Origin: Gammaproteobacteria bacterium | GTDB lineage: Bacteria; Pseudomonadota; Gammaproteobacteria; DAOWEP01 | Assembly: GCA_030638455.1 (NCBI GenBank) | Contig: DAOWEP010000203.1 | Span: 1-11,509, forward strand | Reading direction: 5' to 3' | Length of the DNA: 11,509 nt | Shown here: piece by piece, positions 1 through 6,233 of the stretch | Position numbering within the stretch: position 1 is the first letter of the stretch | Layout: every line of letters begins with the position of its first letter | Translations under genes and position numbers: made by a program | The notes under the pieces: model-generated | Databases searched by the model: none | The model's input: the letters and a program-made list of their open reading frames with translations, nothing else | Told to the model about the DNA's origin: nothing

Positions 1-39
1 TCCGATAATAGCTACAATCCTTTCATCCATGTGCCTCAT
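1..39 (-). CDS. Possible 5' end of a gene running off the left edge
   Basis: On the minus strand an ATG at 39 (or at 30, in the same frame) opens a frame that stays open to the window edge and reads MRHMDERIVAIIG. Only 13 codons are visible, so no family can be assigned. The Shine-Dalgarno match before either start is weak. The frame lies downstream of the chemoreceptor gene on the same strand, about 280 bases away, and could be a separate unit. A chance open frame of this length is common, so this is only a pointer for anyone who has the flanking sequence. Confidence 0.25.
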   Translation of the reverse strand, partial: MRHMDERIVAIIG

Positions 40-318
40 ACTCTAACCAGACCAAAGCATACACCCACCAATGGCTCGAATACCCTTACATTACATATTG
101 ATCAGGCATTCAACTAGTACTAGTACTCCTTCAAGGTGATATTGACGGAGTACTAGCAGCACACTGAAAAAGAAACATGACAGGAAGAATGGATAGAACC
201 ATCCCCGAAAAAAGAGACGATTCCTTTACTCTATTGAATGAGATTGTGGTGAATGAGATTGGTAACTGGCACTCCCTCAATACCAGCCTTACAGAGCACT
301 AGCTTGACAGAGTACTCA
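40..318. other. Intergenic region with inverted and direct repeats
   Basis: No convincing coding frame is seen between the chemoreceptor stop codon and the possible gene at the left edge. The stretch holds a strong inverted repeat (120-156), a third copy of its arm motif (304-316), and an 11-base direct repeat GAATGAGATTG at 236-246 and 251-261 (15-base period). No T-tract-bearing terminator for the chemoreceptor gene is evident. Confidence 0.6.
120..156. repeat. Inverted repeat / stem-loop, 15-bp arms
   Basis: The left arm CTAGTACTCCTTCAA (120-134) and the right arm TTGACGGAGTACTAG (142-156) are reverse complements at 14 of 15 positions (mismatch at 130/146), with a 7-base loop GGTGATA. The left arm is preceded by a duplicated CTAGTA. 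A third copy of the right-arm motif, TTGACAGAGTACT, sits at 304-316 just outside the chemoreceptor stop codon. There is no T-tract on either strand, so it does not look like a standard intrinsic terminator. It could be a regulator site, a stabilising 3' structure or a remnant of a small repeat element. Confidence 0.7.
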
Positions 319-1530
319 CTATGACAATTTAAATGCACACAGGATGTTATTCAACTGTAAAGACAACTGAATCAGTTGTTCACTGGCAGAAGCTGTCTGT
401 TGAGCTCCAGCGGCCGTCTGCTCTGTTGATTCATTGATCTGTACGATATTGACATTTATTTCCTCTGAAACGGCACGTTGCTCCTCAGCAGCAGAAGCGA
501 TTTGGCTATTCATTGCATTTACTGTGCCCACTGCACCTGATATTCCAGCTAGTGACTCAGCAGCTTTTTCAACCTGTTCGGATCCAGTGCCTGCACATTT
601 CCGGGCTTCTTCCATGGCCTCGACGGCAGAGCTTGCCTTACCTTGCAAGGCTTCGATCATGTCATTAATTTCCTGGGTAGATTGCTGTGTACGGCTGGCG
701 AGAGTCCGCACTTCATCGGCTACCACTGCAAACCCTCGTCCTTGCTCTCCTGCACGAGCCGCTTCAATAGCCGCATTGAGAGCCAACAGGTTTGTTTGCT
801 CTGCAATCCCTCGTATAACATCCAGTACAACACCAATATTATCACTATCTGCCCTCAAGCCATCCAGCACTGTAGCCACCTGCTCAACTTTTGAAACCAG
901 AACATCCGCCCCGCTAATCGCCTCTGTTGCGATTAATGCACCTTCCTTTGCTTCTGTGTCTGCCTCGCTTGCAGCAGCAGCCGCTTGCTCTGCATTTCGA
1001 GAGACTTCCTGAACCGTAGCCGTCATTTCATTCATTGCTGTAGCCACTTGCTCAGTCTGTTTCTGCTGATTTTTCAGACACAGATCTGTTTCTTCGCTCA
1101 CTATAGCCAAACGATTAGAAGATTCTGATAATTGAGCTGTTGAATCCGATATCTCAGTAATAGTTTCGCGCAAATTTTCAGTCATCTGGTTGACGCTGGC
1201 TACTATATTACCGATAAGGTCATCACTTTGCAGATCACAGTTCTGGGAGAGATCTTTATTACAAATCGCATCAGCAACCACAGAAATCTGACGTAATTTG
1301 GATATTAAGATCTTATTCACCAGCCAAAAACTAACCATACCCAACGTTACACCCAATAAAGCACACACCACAAAAAACCATCCTTGCATACCCGGTTTCC
1401 AGTCTACAAAACCGTGTGTGAGTAACGGGAACAAAGCTCCCAGGGTGAACCCCATCAGTACAAAGGTAATTAAAAGCCTTCTGAGGATACTTGGTTTGCC
1501 TAAACTATTGAGTATGTTCTGAAATGCCAT
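319..1530 (-). CDS. Methyl-accepting chemotaxis protein lacking a periplasmic sensor domain
   Basis: Membrane chemoreceptor of 403 residues that would signal through CheW/CheA to the flagellar motor. Two hydrophobic segments (about residues 19-40 and 50-72) are separated by only about ten residues, so there is no room for a periplasmic ligand-binding domain. A HAMP-like linker follows (about 73-125), then a long helical cytoplasmic signalling domain. Its highly conserved hairpin tip lies at about 241-280 (GIAEQTNLLALNAA, then GRGFAVVADEVRTLA), which is the family hallmark. No CheR-binding pentapeptide is present at the C-terminus, which ends AFKLS. The frame opens earlier with a GTG at 1545. 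I prefer the ATG at 1530 because GTGAG precedes it at 10 bases and the GTG has no Shine-Dalgarno; this choice is uncertain. A sigma-28 promoter lies upstream. The stimulus is unknown; the membrane segments or a partner protein may sense it. Confidence 0.93.
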   Translation of the reverse strand: MAFQNILNSLGKPSILRRLLITFVLMGFTLGALFPLLTHGFVDWKPGMQGWFFVVCALLGVTLGMVSFWLVNKILISKLRQISVVADAICNKDLSQNCDLQSDDLIGNIVASVNQMTENLRETITEISDSTAQLSESSNRLAIVSEETDLCLKNQQKQTEQVATAMNEMTATVQEVSRNAEQAAAAASEADTEAKEGALIATEAISGADVLVSKVEQVATVLDGLRADSDNIGVVLDVIRGIAEQTNLLALNAAIEAARAGEQGRGFAVVADEVRTLASRTQQSTQEINDMIEALQGKASSAVEAMEEARKCAGTGSEQVEKAAESLAGISGAVGTVNAMNSQIASAAEEQRAVSEEINVNIVQINESTEQTAAGAQQTASASEQLIQLSLQLNNILCAFKLS

Positions 1531-1611
1531 TTGAGTTTTTCTCACAATAATCAGTATTACAATAAAATCTTCGTATTATATTTACAAAGAATGAGACTAT
1601 TACTGGTTTAT

Positions 1612-1638
1612 TTATCGGCCTGAAAATAAATTACTTTA
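1612..1638 (-). promoter_or_regulatory. Sigma-28 (FliA) flagellar promoter for the chemoreceptor
   Basis: Read on the minus strand, TAAAGTAA (1638-1631) is followed by an 11-base spacer and then GCCGATAA (1619-1612). The known enterobacterial FliA consensus is TAAAGTTT-N11-GCCGATAA. The -10 element therefore matches 8 of 8, the -35 element 6 of 8, and the spacing is exact. Transcription would start near 1605, giving a leader of about 75 bases before the ATG at 1530. This places the receptor in the late flagellar regulon and implies a flagellated cell. Confidence 0.87.
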
Positions 1639-1656
1639 GCAATGCCTGTGATCAGA

Positions 1657-1675
1657 CATTAGAAACAATCTAATG
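1657..1675. promoter_or_regulatory. 7-5-7 dyad just upstream of the sigma-28 promoter
   Basis: CATTAGA (1657-1663) and TCTAATG (1669-1675) form a perfect inverted repeat around AACAA. It lies about 20 bases upstream of the -35 element of the chemoreceptor promoter, a position where an activator or repressor could bind. The arms are short and AT-rich, so a chance match is possible. Confidence 0.3.
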
Positions 1676-1758
1676 ATTACAGCAGATTATAGATAGAAAG
1701 AAATAGTCTGGCTTTCGAGCAGGGCTTTAGTTTAATTGCCTGTATATTAAGGATTTTT

Positions 1759-1789
1759 TGATTGGTTTTAATTAATAAAAAACCAATCA
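1759..1789. repeat. Perfect 11-bp inverted repeat beside the terminator
   Basis: TGATTGGTTTT (1759-1769) and AAAACCAATCA (1779-1789) are perfect reverse complements around a 9-base AT loop. It lies immediately beyond the terminator hairpin of the 1854-2801 gene. No T-tract follows on either strand, so it is probably not a terminator itself. It could form a second 3' stem-loop on read-through transcripts or be an operator upstream of the chemoreceptor promoter. Confidence 0.55.
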
Positions 1790-1791
1790 GC

Positions 1792-1824
1792 AAAAAAAAT
1801 GCCCCATAATTATATGGGGCATTT
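1792..1824 (-). terminator. Rho-independent terminator of the 1854-2801 gene
   Basis: Perfect 12-bp stem: arms 1797-1808 and 1813-1824, core GCCCC/GGGGC, loop ATTA. On the minus strand it is followed by eight T (A-tract 1792-1799 on the plus strand). It begins 29 bases after the stop codon of the secreted-protein gene. The A/T flanks partly pair, so it could also work weakly in the other direction, but nothing reads toward it on the plus strand. Confidence 0.92.
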
Positions 1825-1853
1825 AATAGTACTAAGTTATCCAGTTTACTGGA

Positions 1854-2801
1854 TTAGTCTTCTCCAAGCATCACGAGGAATGCGTCCTCAATAGTAGGTG
1901 GAGCACACATAATCTTAAAGAACGTATAGTCACCCGCGACCATACTCAAATCTGGCCAGCTCTGTGCGATACGGAATTTTACGTGCAATGAGATCACTTC
2001 ATTGTCCATGACCATTACGTCATAGGGAAAATGAGCAATACCCTTAAGCTCTTCTCCATCCACTCTTTGTTGGATATAGTCATCACCTGAACACTCTACA
2101 TCGTCTTCTGCAGACCCACCTGAAAGAGCAACACCAAATACTGCTTCCTTTTTACCAGGTACATCAATTCTGTATACCTTGCTGGTTCCACCCAGATTTT
2201 TAGCCAGGCCTTCTTCAACCATTTTGATAGCTTCTTCATAGCTATCATATTCCCCAAGCTCATAGACCTTATCAAATTCAGGCATTACAAATTCCATACC
2301 TGAATATTCATATTCACTGAGATAGTCTGCAGTCATCCCCTTCTCTGAACCAAACTCTTTATCTGCACCACCTAATGCACCTTTAAGCTGTGCGCGTATA
2401 CTAGATAGATCATTAGATAAACGATAAACATTGGCCATATAAACAGGGTTAGTATAGGAAACCTGAATGTTAGCTCCTACTTTTGCCACTGAAACTCTTT
2501 GTATAGCACCGAATCCACCCATTTCAGACTTGGCTGCATTCTGTTTCAGAAAATCATTGGTCACCACAACTACATGTGCGCCTGCCCATGGGGAATATTC
2601 ACCTGCAATTTCAAAGCCCCCACCCGTTAACGCACTTTTTGTCTTGGCAAGAGTAGCCTTTAGATCACCAGGTGCATTCGTTGAGTTAATAAACGGCTTA
2701 AGATAAACCTCTGCCTGTACCGCTGACAGACCAAACATCGTAGCTGCCATCAATGCTGCAGTCAGAAAACTTCTTACTGCACTATTCTTCATAACTTTCA
2801 T
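1854..2801 (-). CDS. Secreted periplasmic protein of unknown function (weak DUF302-like resemblance)
   Basis: Protein of 315 residues with a clear Sec signal peptide: basic start, hydrophobic core about 11-27, and cleavage likely after Ala30 in AVQA|EVYLK. The start is well fixed, because GGAGGAG lies 6 bases before the ATG at 2801. The mature protein is acidic, mixed alpha/beta in pattern, and has no further membrane segment. Residues about 45-145 (helix-forming DLKATLAKTKSAL, then a GFEIAGEYSPW strand region and VSYTNPVYMANVYRL) remind me of DUF302-type domains, but this is by eye only. Two cysteines (Cys237, Cys299) could form a disulfide. The second half (about 175-310) I do not recognise. 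It lies downstream of the FadL-type gene on the same strand but is separated from it by a terminator. A role in envelope stress, or in binding a small or hydrophobic compound, would be guesswork. Confidence 0.8.
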   Translation of the reverse strand: MKVMKNSAVRSFLTAALMAATMFGLSAVQAEVYLKPFINSTNAPGDLKATLAKTKSALTGGGFEIAGEYSPWAGAHVVVVTNDFLKQNAAKSEMGGFGAIQRVSVAKVGANIQVSYTNPVYMANVYRLSNDLSSIRAQLKGALGGADKEFGSEKGMTADYLSEYEYSGMEFVMPEFDKVYELGEYDSYEEAIKMVEEGLAKNLGGTSKVYRIDVPGKKEAVFGVALSGGSAEDDVECSGDDYIQQRVDGEELKGIAHFPYDVMVMDNEVISLHVKFRIAQSWPDLSMVAGDYTFFKIMCAPPTIEDAFLVMLGED

Positions 2802-3291
2802 TTCTTTCTCCTCCAGGTATTAATCATTTTTCTATCAAAATAACTTCATATAACAAAATTTTTTATCTCACCTGATTCTCTCAAATCAAAGTTTCAATAA
2901 AACAAGACAAGATACACAAGTTTTTCTACCCCAGCCTATACATGATCAAGCTATACATGACCAGAGAAGCCTTGTTTTATTAATCTTTTCTGTGTGAATC
3001 CGGAAATTACTATATTGAGCAGTTATTCATATCTCCAAACCGTAACTATCTCATAAGGCATAAGTGGTGTCGACTTGAATTGTCTTAAAACCAAAGAACC
3101 TTGCATTAAATCTTTACCAATATACCTCAGTATACCTACGGTATTGATTTACCTTCCACCTAAAAGAGCCTGGTATTCGCAAAAATGCTTGAACTGAATG
3201 CAGACACCATCTTCAACTAAAACTCATTCTAATTGACATCGCCGCTCCTTGCCATCCATGGCACTGCGGCATACAGTGCATCCATGCACAT
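2802..3291. other. Intergenic region between secreted-protein gene and FadL terminator
   Basis: About 490 bases with no convincing gene. It must hold the promoter of the minus-strand gene at 1854-2801, but no good -35/-10 pair stands out. A 15-base tandem repeat is present at 2936-2965 (CTATACATGATCAAG, then CTATACATGACCAGA). A small inverted repeat, GTGCAT-CC-ATGCAC, lies at 3276-3289. Confidence 0.55.
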
Positions 3292-3322
3292 AAAAAAGAG
3301 GGCCATGTTTCCATGACCCTCT
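3292..3322 (-). terminator. Rho-independent terminator of the FadL-type gene
   Basis: On the minus strand the stem AGAGGG/CCCTCT (3297-3302 with 3317-3322) extends inward past one mismatch by four more pairs (3304-3307 with 3312-3315) around a TTTC loop. It is followed by six T on the minus strand (A-tract 3292-3297 on the plus strand). It lies 41 bases beyond the stop codon of the outer-membrane protein gene. Confidence 0.88.
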
Positions 3323-3362
3323 CTTCTGCTGAGAAATATAACTACAGCTATTTTTGTATGAC

Positions 3363-4637
3363 CTAGAACTCCCAACCGTAGGCAATACCTACCGCGTTCT
3401 GACTCATCTTTATATTACTGTGACCAGGGTCTGACATACCTCCTGCACCTGGTGAGTCACCATTCACTTGCTCCTCAAACGCATGCATATAGTAACCGGA
3501 CAATTCCGCACCATCAGCAAGAGTCCAGGTAGCTCCAAGGGTCAGATGATCCTCAACGGTAGCAGGCGCGAGCACGTTAAAGAGAGTCTCTCCTTCAGGA
3601 ATCGGTTGGCCGCCGTGGTTCCAGCCTGCACGCATCACAAGATCCTTGTTGTACTGATATGTAATGCCTAACTTCACAATAGTCATATCTTCCCAGCCAA
3701 AACCAGGGCCATCGTCATTACCCAGTTGACCACCTAGCCATCCATTATTTGGGTTAGCTATAGCAGCAACATCTGAGTAGTTAATACGCTCAACATCCAG
3801 TGCAACCGTGGTCTCTGGTGTTGCCTGAAATGATACTCCTACAGCAAAATTAGCCGGAATATCAAAATCACCCTGCTCAGCAAACAGTTCTGAATATTTA
3901 TCAAACTTGCTCATACGAGTCCTGGATTGATAGGTTGCGCCAACGGTAACACCGTCAAATTTACCCAGCCAGCCAACACGTACTCCAACGCCCGTTGATG
4001 TATCGTAATCAAGATCTGACAAATTTGCAGTAGTCCCACTCGGAGTAAACCCAGCGAACATGCTTATCCCGTATGCCTTGAACTTCTGATAGGCAAGATT
4101 AAGAGAGATACCCACGGAATTCTGATCGTCTATTTTCATGGAAAACGTGGGTGCAATAAACAACTGCGCCAAATCCACGCCTGATTTTGCCCCTCCAGCT
4201 CCACCAAAAACACTTTCCGAATACTCTGTATTCATACCACCATTACCAAATACTGAAACACCAACAGACATTTTGTCATTCAGCACCCGGTTATAACCAA
4301 ATTCCGGGATAAAGAATGGCCCAGCTTCATTGGCCTCTACCCATCGTTCGTTTCCAATAGGCCATGCTGTATAGGCAGAACGATCCGGTTGGAATATTTC
4401 CAGTCCCACATCCATACGATTACCCATATGCACCATACCTGCCGGATTAGTCGCTGCCGCCAATGTATCTTGTGGTAGCGCAACACCGGCACCCGCCATA
4501 CCCTTGGCCTTGATACCATAACCATGTGCAAAATAACCATTGGTTGCCTGAGCTGCAAACGGTACTGATAAAGCCACCACACATGCAGTGGCCAATATTG
4601 TTTTCTTAAAGCCTGTTTTATAAATGCTTGTATTCAT
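3363..4637 (-). CDS. FadL/OMPP1/TodX-family outer-membrane channel
   Basis: Outer-membrane beta-barrel of 424 residues, close to the usual family size, expected to let hydrophobic compounds cross the outer membrane. A Sec signal peptide spans residues 1-31, with cleavage AAQA|TNGYF. The mature N-terminus TNGYFAHGYG, followed by KGMAGAGVA and the NPAG motif (residues 64-67), is typical of the FadL plug region. The rest alternates amphipathic strands with Gly- and aromatic-rich turns (for example VGVSVFGNGG, VTVGATYQSR, LTLGATWTL) and ends in a C-terminal Phe (AYGWEF), the usual outer-membrane insertion signal. The start is supported by GGAGGA 8 bases before the ATG. A dyad lies about 50-75 bases upstream. 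The natural substrate cannot be read from sequence; long-chain fatty acids, alkanes or aromatics are all known for the family. Confidence 0.93.
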   Translation of the reverse strand: MNTSIYKTGFKKTILATACVVALSVPFAAQATNGYFAHGYGIKAKGMAGAGVALPQDTLAAATNPAGMVHMGNRMDVGLEIFQPDRSAYTAWPIGNERWVEANEAGPFFIPEFGYNRVLNDKMSVGVSVFGNGGMNTEYSESVFGGAGGAKSGVDLAQLFIAPTFSMKIDDQNSVGISLNLAYQKFKAYGISMFAGFTPSGTTANLSDLDYDTSTGVGVRVGWLGKFDGVTVGATYQSRTRMSKFDKYSELFAEQGDFDIPANFAVGVSFQATPETTVALDVERINYSDVAAIANPNNGWLGGQLGNDDGPGFGWEDMTIVKLGITYQYNKDLVMRAGWNHGGQPIPEGETLFNVLAPATVEDHLTLGATWTLADGAELSGYYMHAFEEQVNGDSPGAGGMSDPGHSNIKMSQNAVGIAYGWEF

Positions 4638-4930
4638 AATTTTATTCCTCCGCCTTTTAAACGGTTTTGTTATGGATTATCTCTTCATGTACTATTTATA
4701 ACTGTAGTACATACCCAGATATATAATTCTCTGATTTACACTATCGACAGCTGTCTGATTTTCTTTACTACAAAGATGTTGAAAATTGATAAAAAATCTA
4801 TTTTCAATAGCTTTCTTTAAGTAATGAATTACCTATATCCAATATAAAATAAAAAGTATATTTTTTAAATAGAAATAAAACCTTTCATAAAGTGTATTAA
4901 GAAAATTATTACTCACAAATATGAGGCAAT
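4638..4930. other. AT-rich upstream region of the FadL-type gene
   Basis: No gene is seen. The distal part (about 4760-4930) is extremely AT-rich, with A and T tracts that may bend DNA. A 10-base perfect palindrome GACAGCTGTC lies at 4746-4755, and the 8-10-8 dyad lies at 4687-4712. No confident -35/-10 pair was found, although TATAAA (minus strand) lies in the spacer of the dyad. Confidence 0.5.
4687..4712 (-). promoter_or_regulatory. Candidate operator: 8-10-8 dyad upstream of the FadL-type gene
   Basis: ATGTACTA (4687-4694) and TAGTACAT (4705-4712) are perfect inverted repeats with a 10-base spacer, placed 50-75 bases upstream of the ATG at 4637. The minus-strand spacer contains TATAAA, a possible -10 box, so a dimeric regulator bound here would sit on the promoter. 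Symmetry, spacing and position suit an operator. The regulator is unknown. Confidence 0.45.
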
Positions 4931-4973
4931 AAAAAAAGCCCTGCACTGGATCTCTCCTGTGCAGGGCTTTTTG
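4931..4973 (-). terminator. Strong, probably bidirectional terminator downstream of tusA
   Basis: Perfect 14-bp stem AAAAAGCCCTGCAC (4933-4946) / GTGCAGGGCTTTTT (4959-4972) with a 12-base loop. A-tract and T-tract on the two sides allow function in both directions. The nearest gene reading into it is the TusA-like gene on the minus strand, whose stop is at 5138. This implies a 3' untranslated stretch of about 165 bases. Confidence 0.88.
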
Positions 4974-5137
4974 TGTACTGTCAATCTAACGAGAGCCTAA
5001 ATAAAACACATAGGCTAAATATTAAACTGCATTGTTTCTCTGTACCTGATATTTCTATCCATTCTTACTATGTGAAGAAAGTTTATATATCGCTTCTCAA
5101 ACTTTCACTATTCCCTTCAACTAACGCAAAAAGCAGT

Positions 5138-5368
5138 CTAGTTTTTCTTCATCAAAAAGTGGTATTTCCCACCTTCTTCTTTCGACTCCTGCAATTCATT
5201 ACCTGTCTGCTTTGCAAAGGCCTCAAAATCCTTTACTGAACCAGGGTCAGTGGAAATAATATGTAATATCTGTCCAGCCGTCATCGCTGTAAGTGCTTTT
5301 TTTGCACGCAGTATCGGCAACGGGCAGTTCAATCCACTCGCATCCAGTTCCTCATCAAAATTCGACAT
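5138..5368 (-). CDS. tusA: TusA-family sulfur carrier protein
   Basis: Small cytoplasmic protein of 76 residues, normal for the TusA/SirA/YedF family, which carries sulfur as a persulfide between donors and acceptors (tRNA thiolation, molybdenum cofactor, or sulfur oxidation through Dsr/Hdr systems). The signature is visible: LDASGLNCPLPILRAKKAL, with the persulfide Cys15 in the CPxP motif, then the ISTDPGSVKDFEAFAK segment and a C-terminal strand (KYHFLMKKN). The start is fixed by GAGGAG 6 bases before the ATG. The gene appears to be monocistronic, with a promoter at 5414-5442 and a terminator at 4931-4973. The rhodanese gene 380 bases upstream on the same strand is a natural partner, because rhodaneses can load TusA. 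Whether it serves housekeeping thiolation or sulfur dissimilation cannot be decided here. Confidence 0.93.
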   Translation of the reverse strand: MSNFDEELDASGLNCPLPILRAKKALTAMTAGQILHIISTDPGSVKDFEAFAKQTGNELQESKEEGGKYHFLMKKN

Positions 5369-5413
5369 TATTCACTCCTCTTTACTTATTTATTTGCTGC
5401 ATTATTTACTACA

Positions 5414-5442
5414 ATAGTATGCAACCTTGAAAATCCTGGCAA
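5414..5442 (-). promoter_or_regulatory. Sigma-70-like promoter of tusA
   Basis: On the minus strand TTGCCA (5442-5437) is followed by 17 bases and TACTAT (5419-5414). These match the consensus -35 at 5/6 and the -10 at 4/6. Transcription would start near 5407, about 40 bases before the ATG. The region is AT-rich, so chance matches occur, but position and spacing are good. Confidence 0.45.
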
Positions 5443-5750
5443 ACATTCGCCTGTCAGGAATGTTGATAATTTAGGCGTAACTTTATATGACAACTACCTT
5501 AGAAACGCAAGCCTGTCATGAATAGTTTTGCTATTCTAATTCATCTAGCACCATTTCGTACACAAAAGTCGTACACAATTAAGTTACACACCATTAAGAA
5601 TGTCGATGATGTGGTCAGCTCTAGCAAATTGCCCCGCAGGACTCTGCCGCAAATCAAACACTAAATACAGCCCTGAACCAAAAGAATACCTTCTTACCCT
5701 GTCTATATAATACGCCGGATATCAGGTAACTACATGATAAATATAAATTA
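5443..5750. other. Intergenic region between tusA and the rhodanese gene
   Basis: No gene, and no eroded DsrE-like or other sulfur-transfer gene, could be recognised in either strand. It holds a 13-base direct repeat with one mismatch, GCCTGTCAGGAAT at 5449-5461 and GCCTGTCATGAAT at 5511-5523. It also has three spaced GTACACA/GTTACACA motifs at 5558, 5571 and 5583. No clear terminator for the rhodanese gene was found. Confidence 0.5.
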
Positions 5751-6089
5751 TTATGCTGCAGCATCATTTGGTGAAGCGATAGGGAATCCCTGCTGCGCCC
5801 AACCTAGAATACCTCTCTTAAGGTTATATACCTTACTGAAGCCCATGGAGGCCAGGTATGCACAAGCCTGGGCAGAACGAGCGCCTGTACGACAATAAAA
5901 TACTATCTCTGTGTCCTGCTCTATCTCATTAACTCTTATAGGTAAGATATGCAGTGGCATTTTCTCCCCTTTCGGAATCATTCCCTGTGCAAATTCAGAT
6001 TCTGAACGAACATCGATCAACCTGATCTCTTTTTTCGTACCCTGCCAACCTGCCAGTGTTTGTACATCAATTTCCTGTATATTAGTCAT
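5751..6089 (-). CDS. Single-domain rhodanese-like sulfurtransferase
   Basis: Cytoplasmic protein of 112 residues with no signal peptide, consisting of one rhodanese domain. The LIDVRSESEFAQGMIPKGEKMPL segment holds the conserved DVR-E pattern. The active loop CRTGARS has catalytic Cys66, followed by ACAYLASMGFSKVYNLKRGILGW, the typical C-terminal part of the fold. It would accept sulfane sulfur on Cys66 and pass it to thiol acceptors such as TusA. The start is supported by AGGAGT 7 bases before the ATG at 6089. It is divergent from the M48 peptidase gene (144-base gap) and lies upstream of tusA on the same strand. The six-residue CRTGAR loop fits sulfur transfer rather than Cdc25-type phosphatase activity, which has a seven-residue loop. 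Confidence 0.93.
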   Translation of the reverse strand: MTNIQEIDVQTLAGWQGTKKEIRLIDVRSESEFAQGMIPKGEKMPLHILPIRVNEIEQDTEIVFYCRTGARSAQACAYLASMGFSKVYNLKRGILGWAQQGFPIASPNDAAA

Positions 6090-6137
6090 TCAAGTTACTC
6101 CTGAAGATTTCATAGTATATAAGTATATTATTAAGTA

Positions 6138-6166
6138 ATAATACATGATCTTCTATTTTTTACCAA
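6138..6166 (-). promoter_or_regulatory. Sigma-70-like promoter of the rhodanese gene
   Basis: On the minus strand TTGGTA (6166-6161) is followed by 17 bases and TATTAT (6143-6138), matching the consensus at 4/6 and 5/6. It leaves a leader of about 40 bases before the ATG at 6089. A chance match is possible in this AT-rich gap. Confidence 0.4.
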
Positions 6167-6172
6167 TTTGAA

Positions 6173-6178
6173 TATAAT
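6173..6178 (+). promoter_or_regulatory. Possible -10 box of the M48 peptidase gene
   Basis: A perfect TATAAT lies 56 bases before the ATG at 6234, on the opposite strand from the rhodanese promoter. No convincing -35 is found at the proper distance, so the assignment is weak. If both are real, the rhodanese and peptidase genes share a compact divergent promoter region. Confidence 0.28.
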
Positions 6179-6233
6179 CAATATATTAAAATGATTTCTA
6201 ACTTCAAGCATTTTGAAACTTTGGGCATAAATA

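Noticed and set aside
236..261. 11-base direct repeat GAATGAGATTG, considered as the start of a CRISPR or iteron array
   Set aside because: Only two copies with a 4-base gap; no regular repeat-spacer structure and no cas genes.
434..1012. Open frame of 192 codons on the plus strand opposite the chemoreceptor
   Set aside because: It is the antisense of the conserved MCP signalling domain; its Ser/Ala/Cys-rich translation has no domain pattern, and no ribosome site was seen.
5753..5764. 12-base palindrome ATGCTGCAGCAT
   Set aside because: It falls in the last codons of the rhodanese gene and is explained by repeated alanine codons; there is no T-tract for a terminator.
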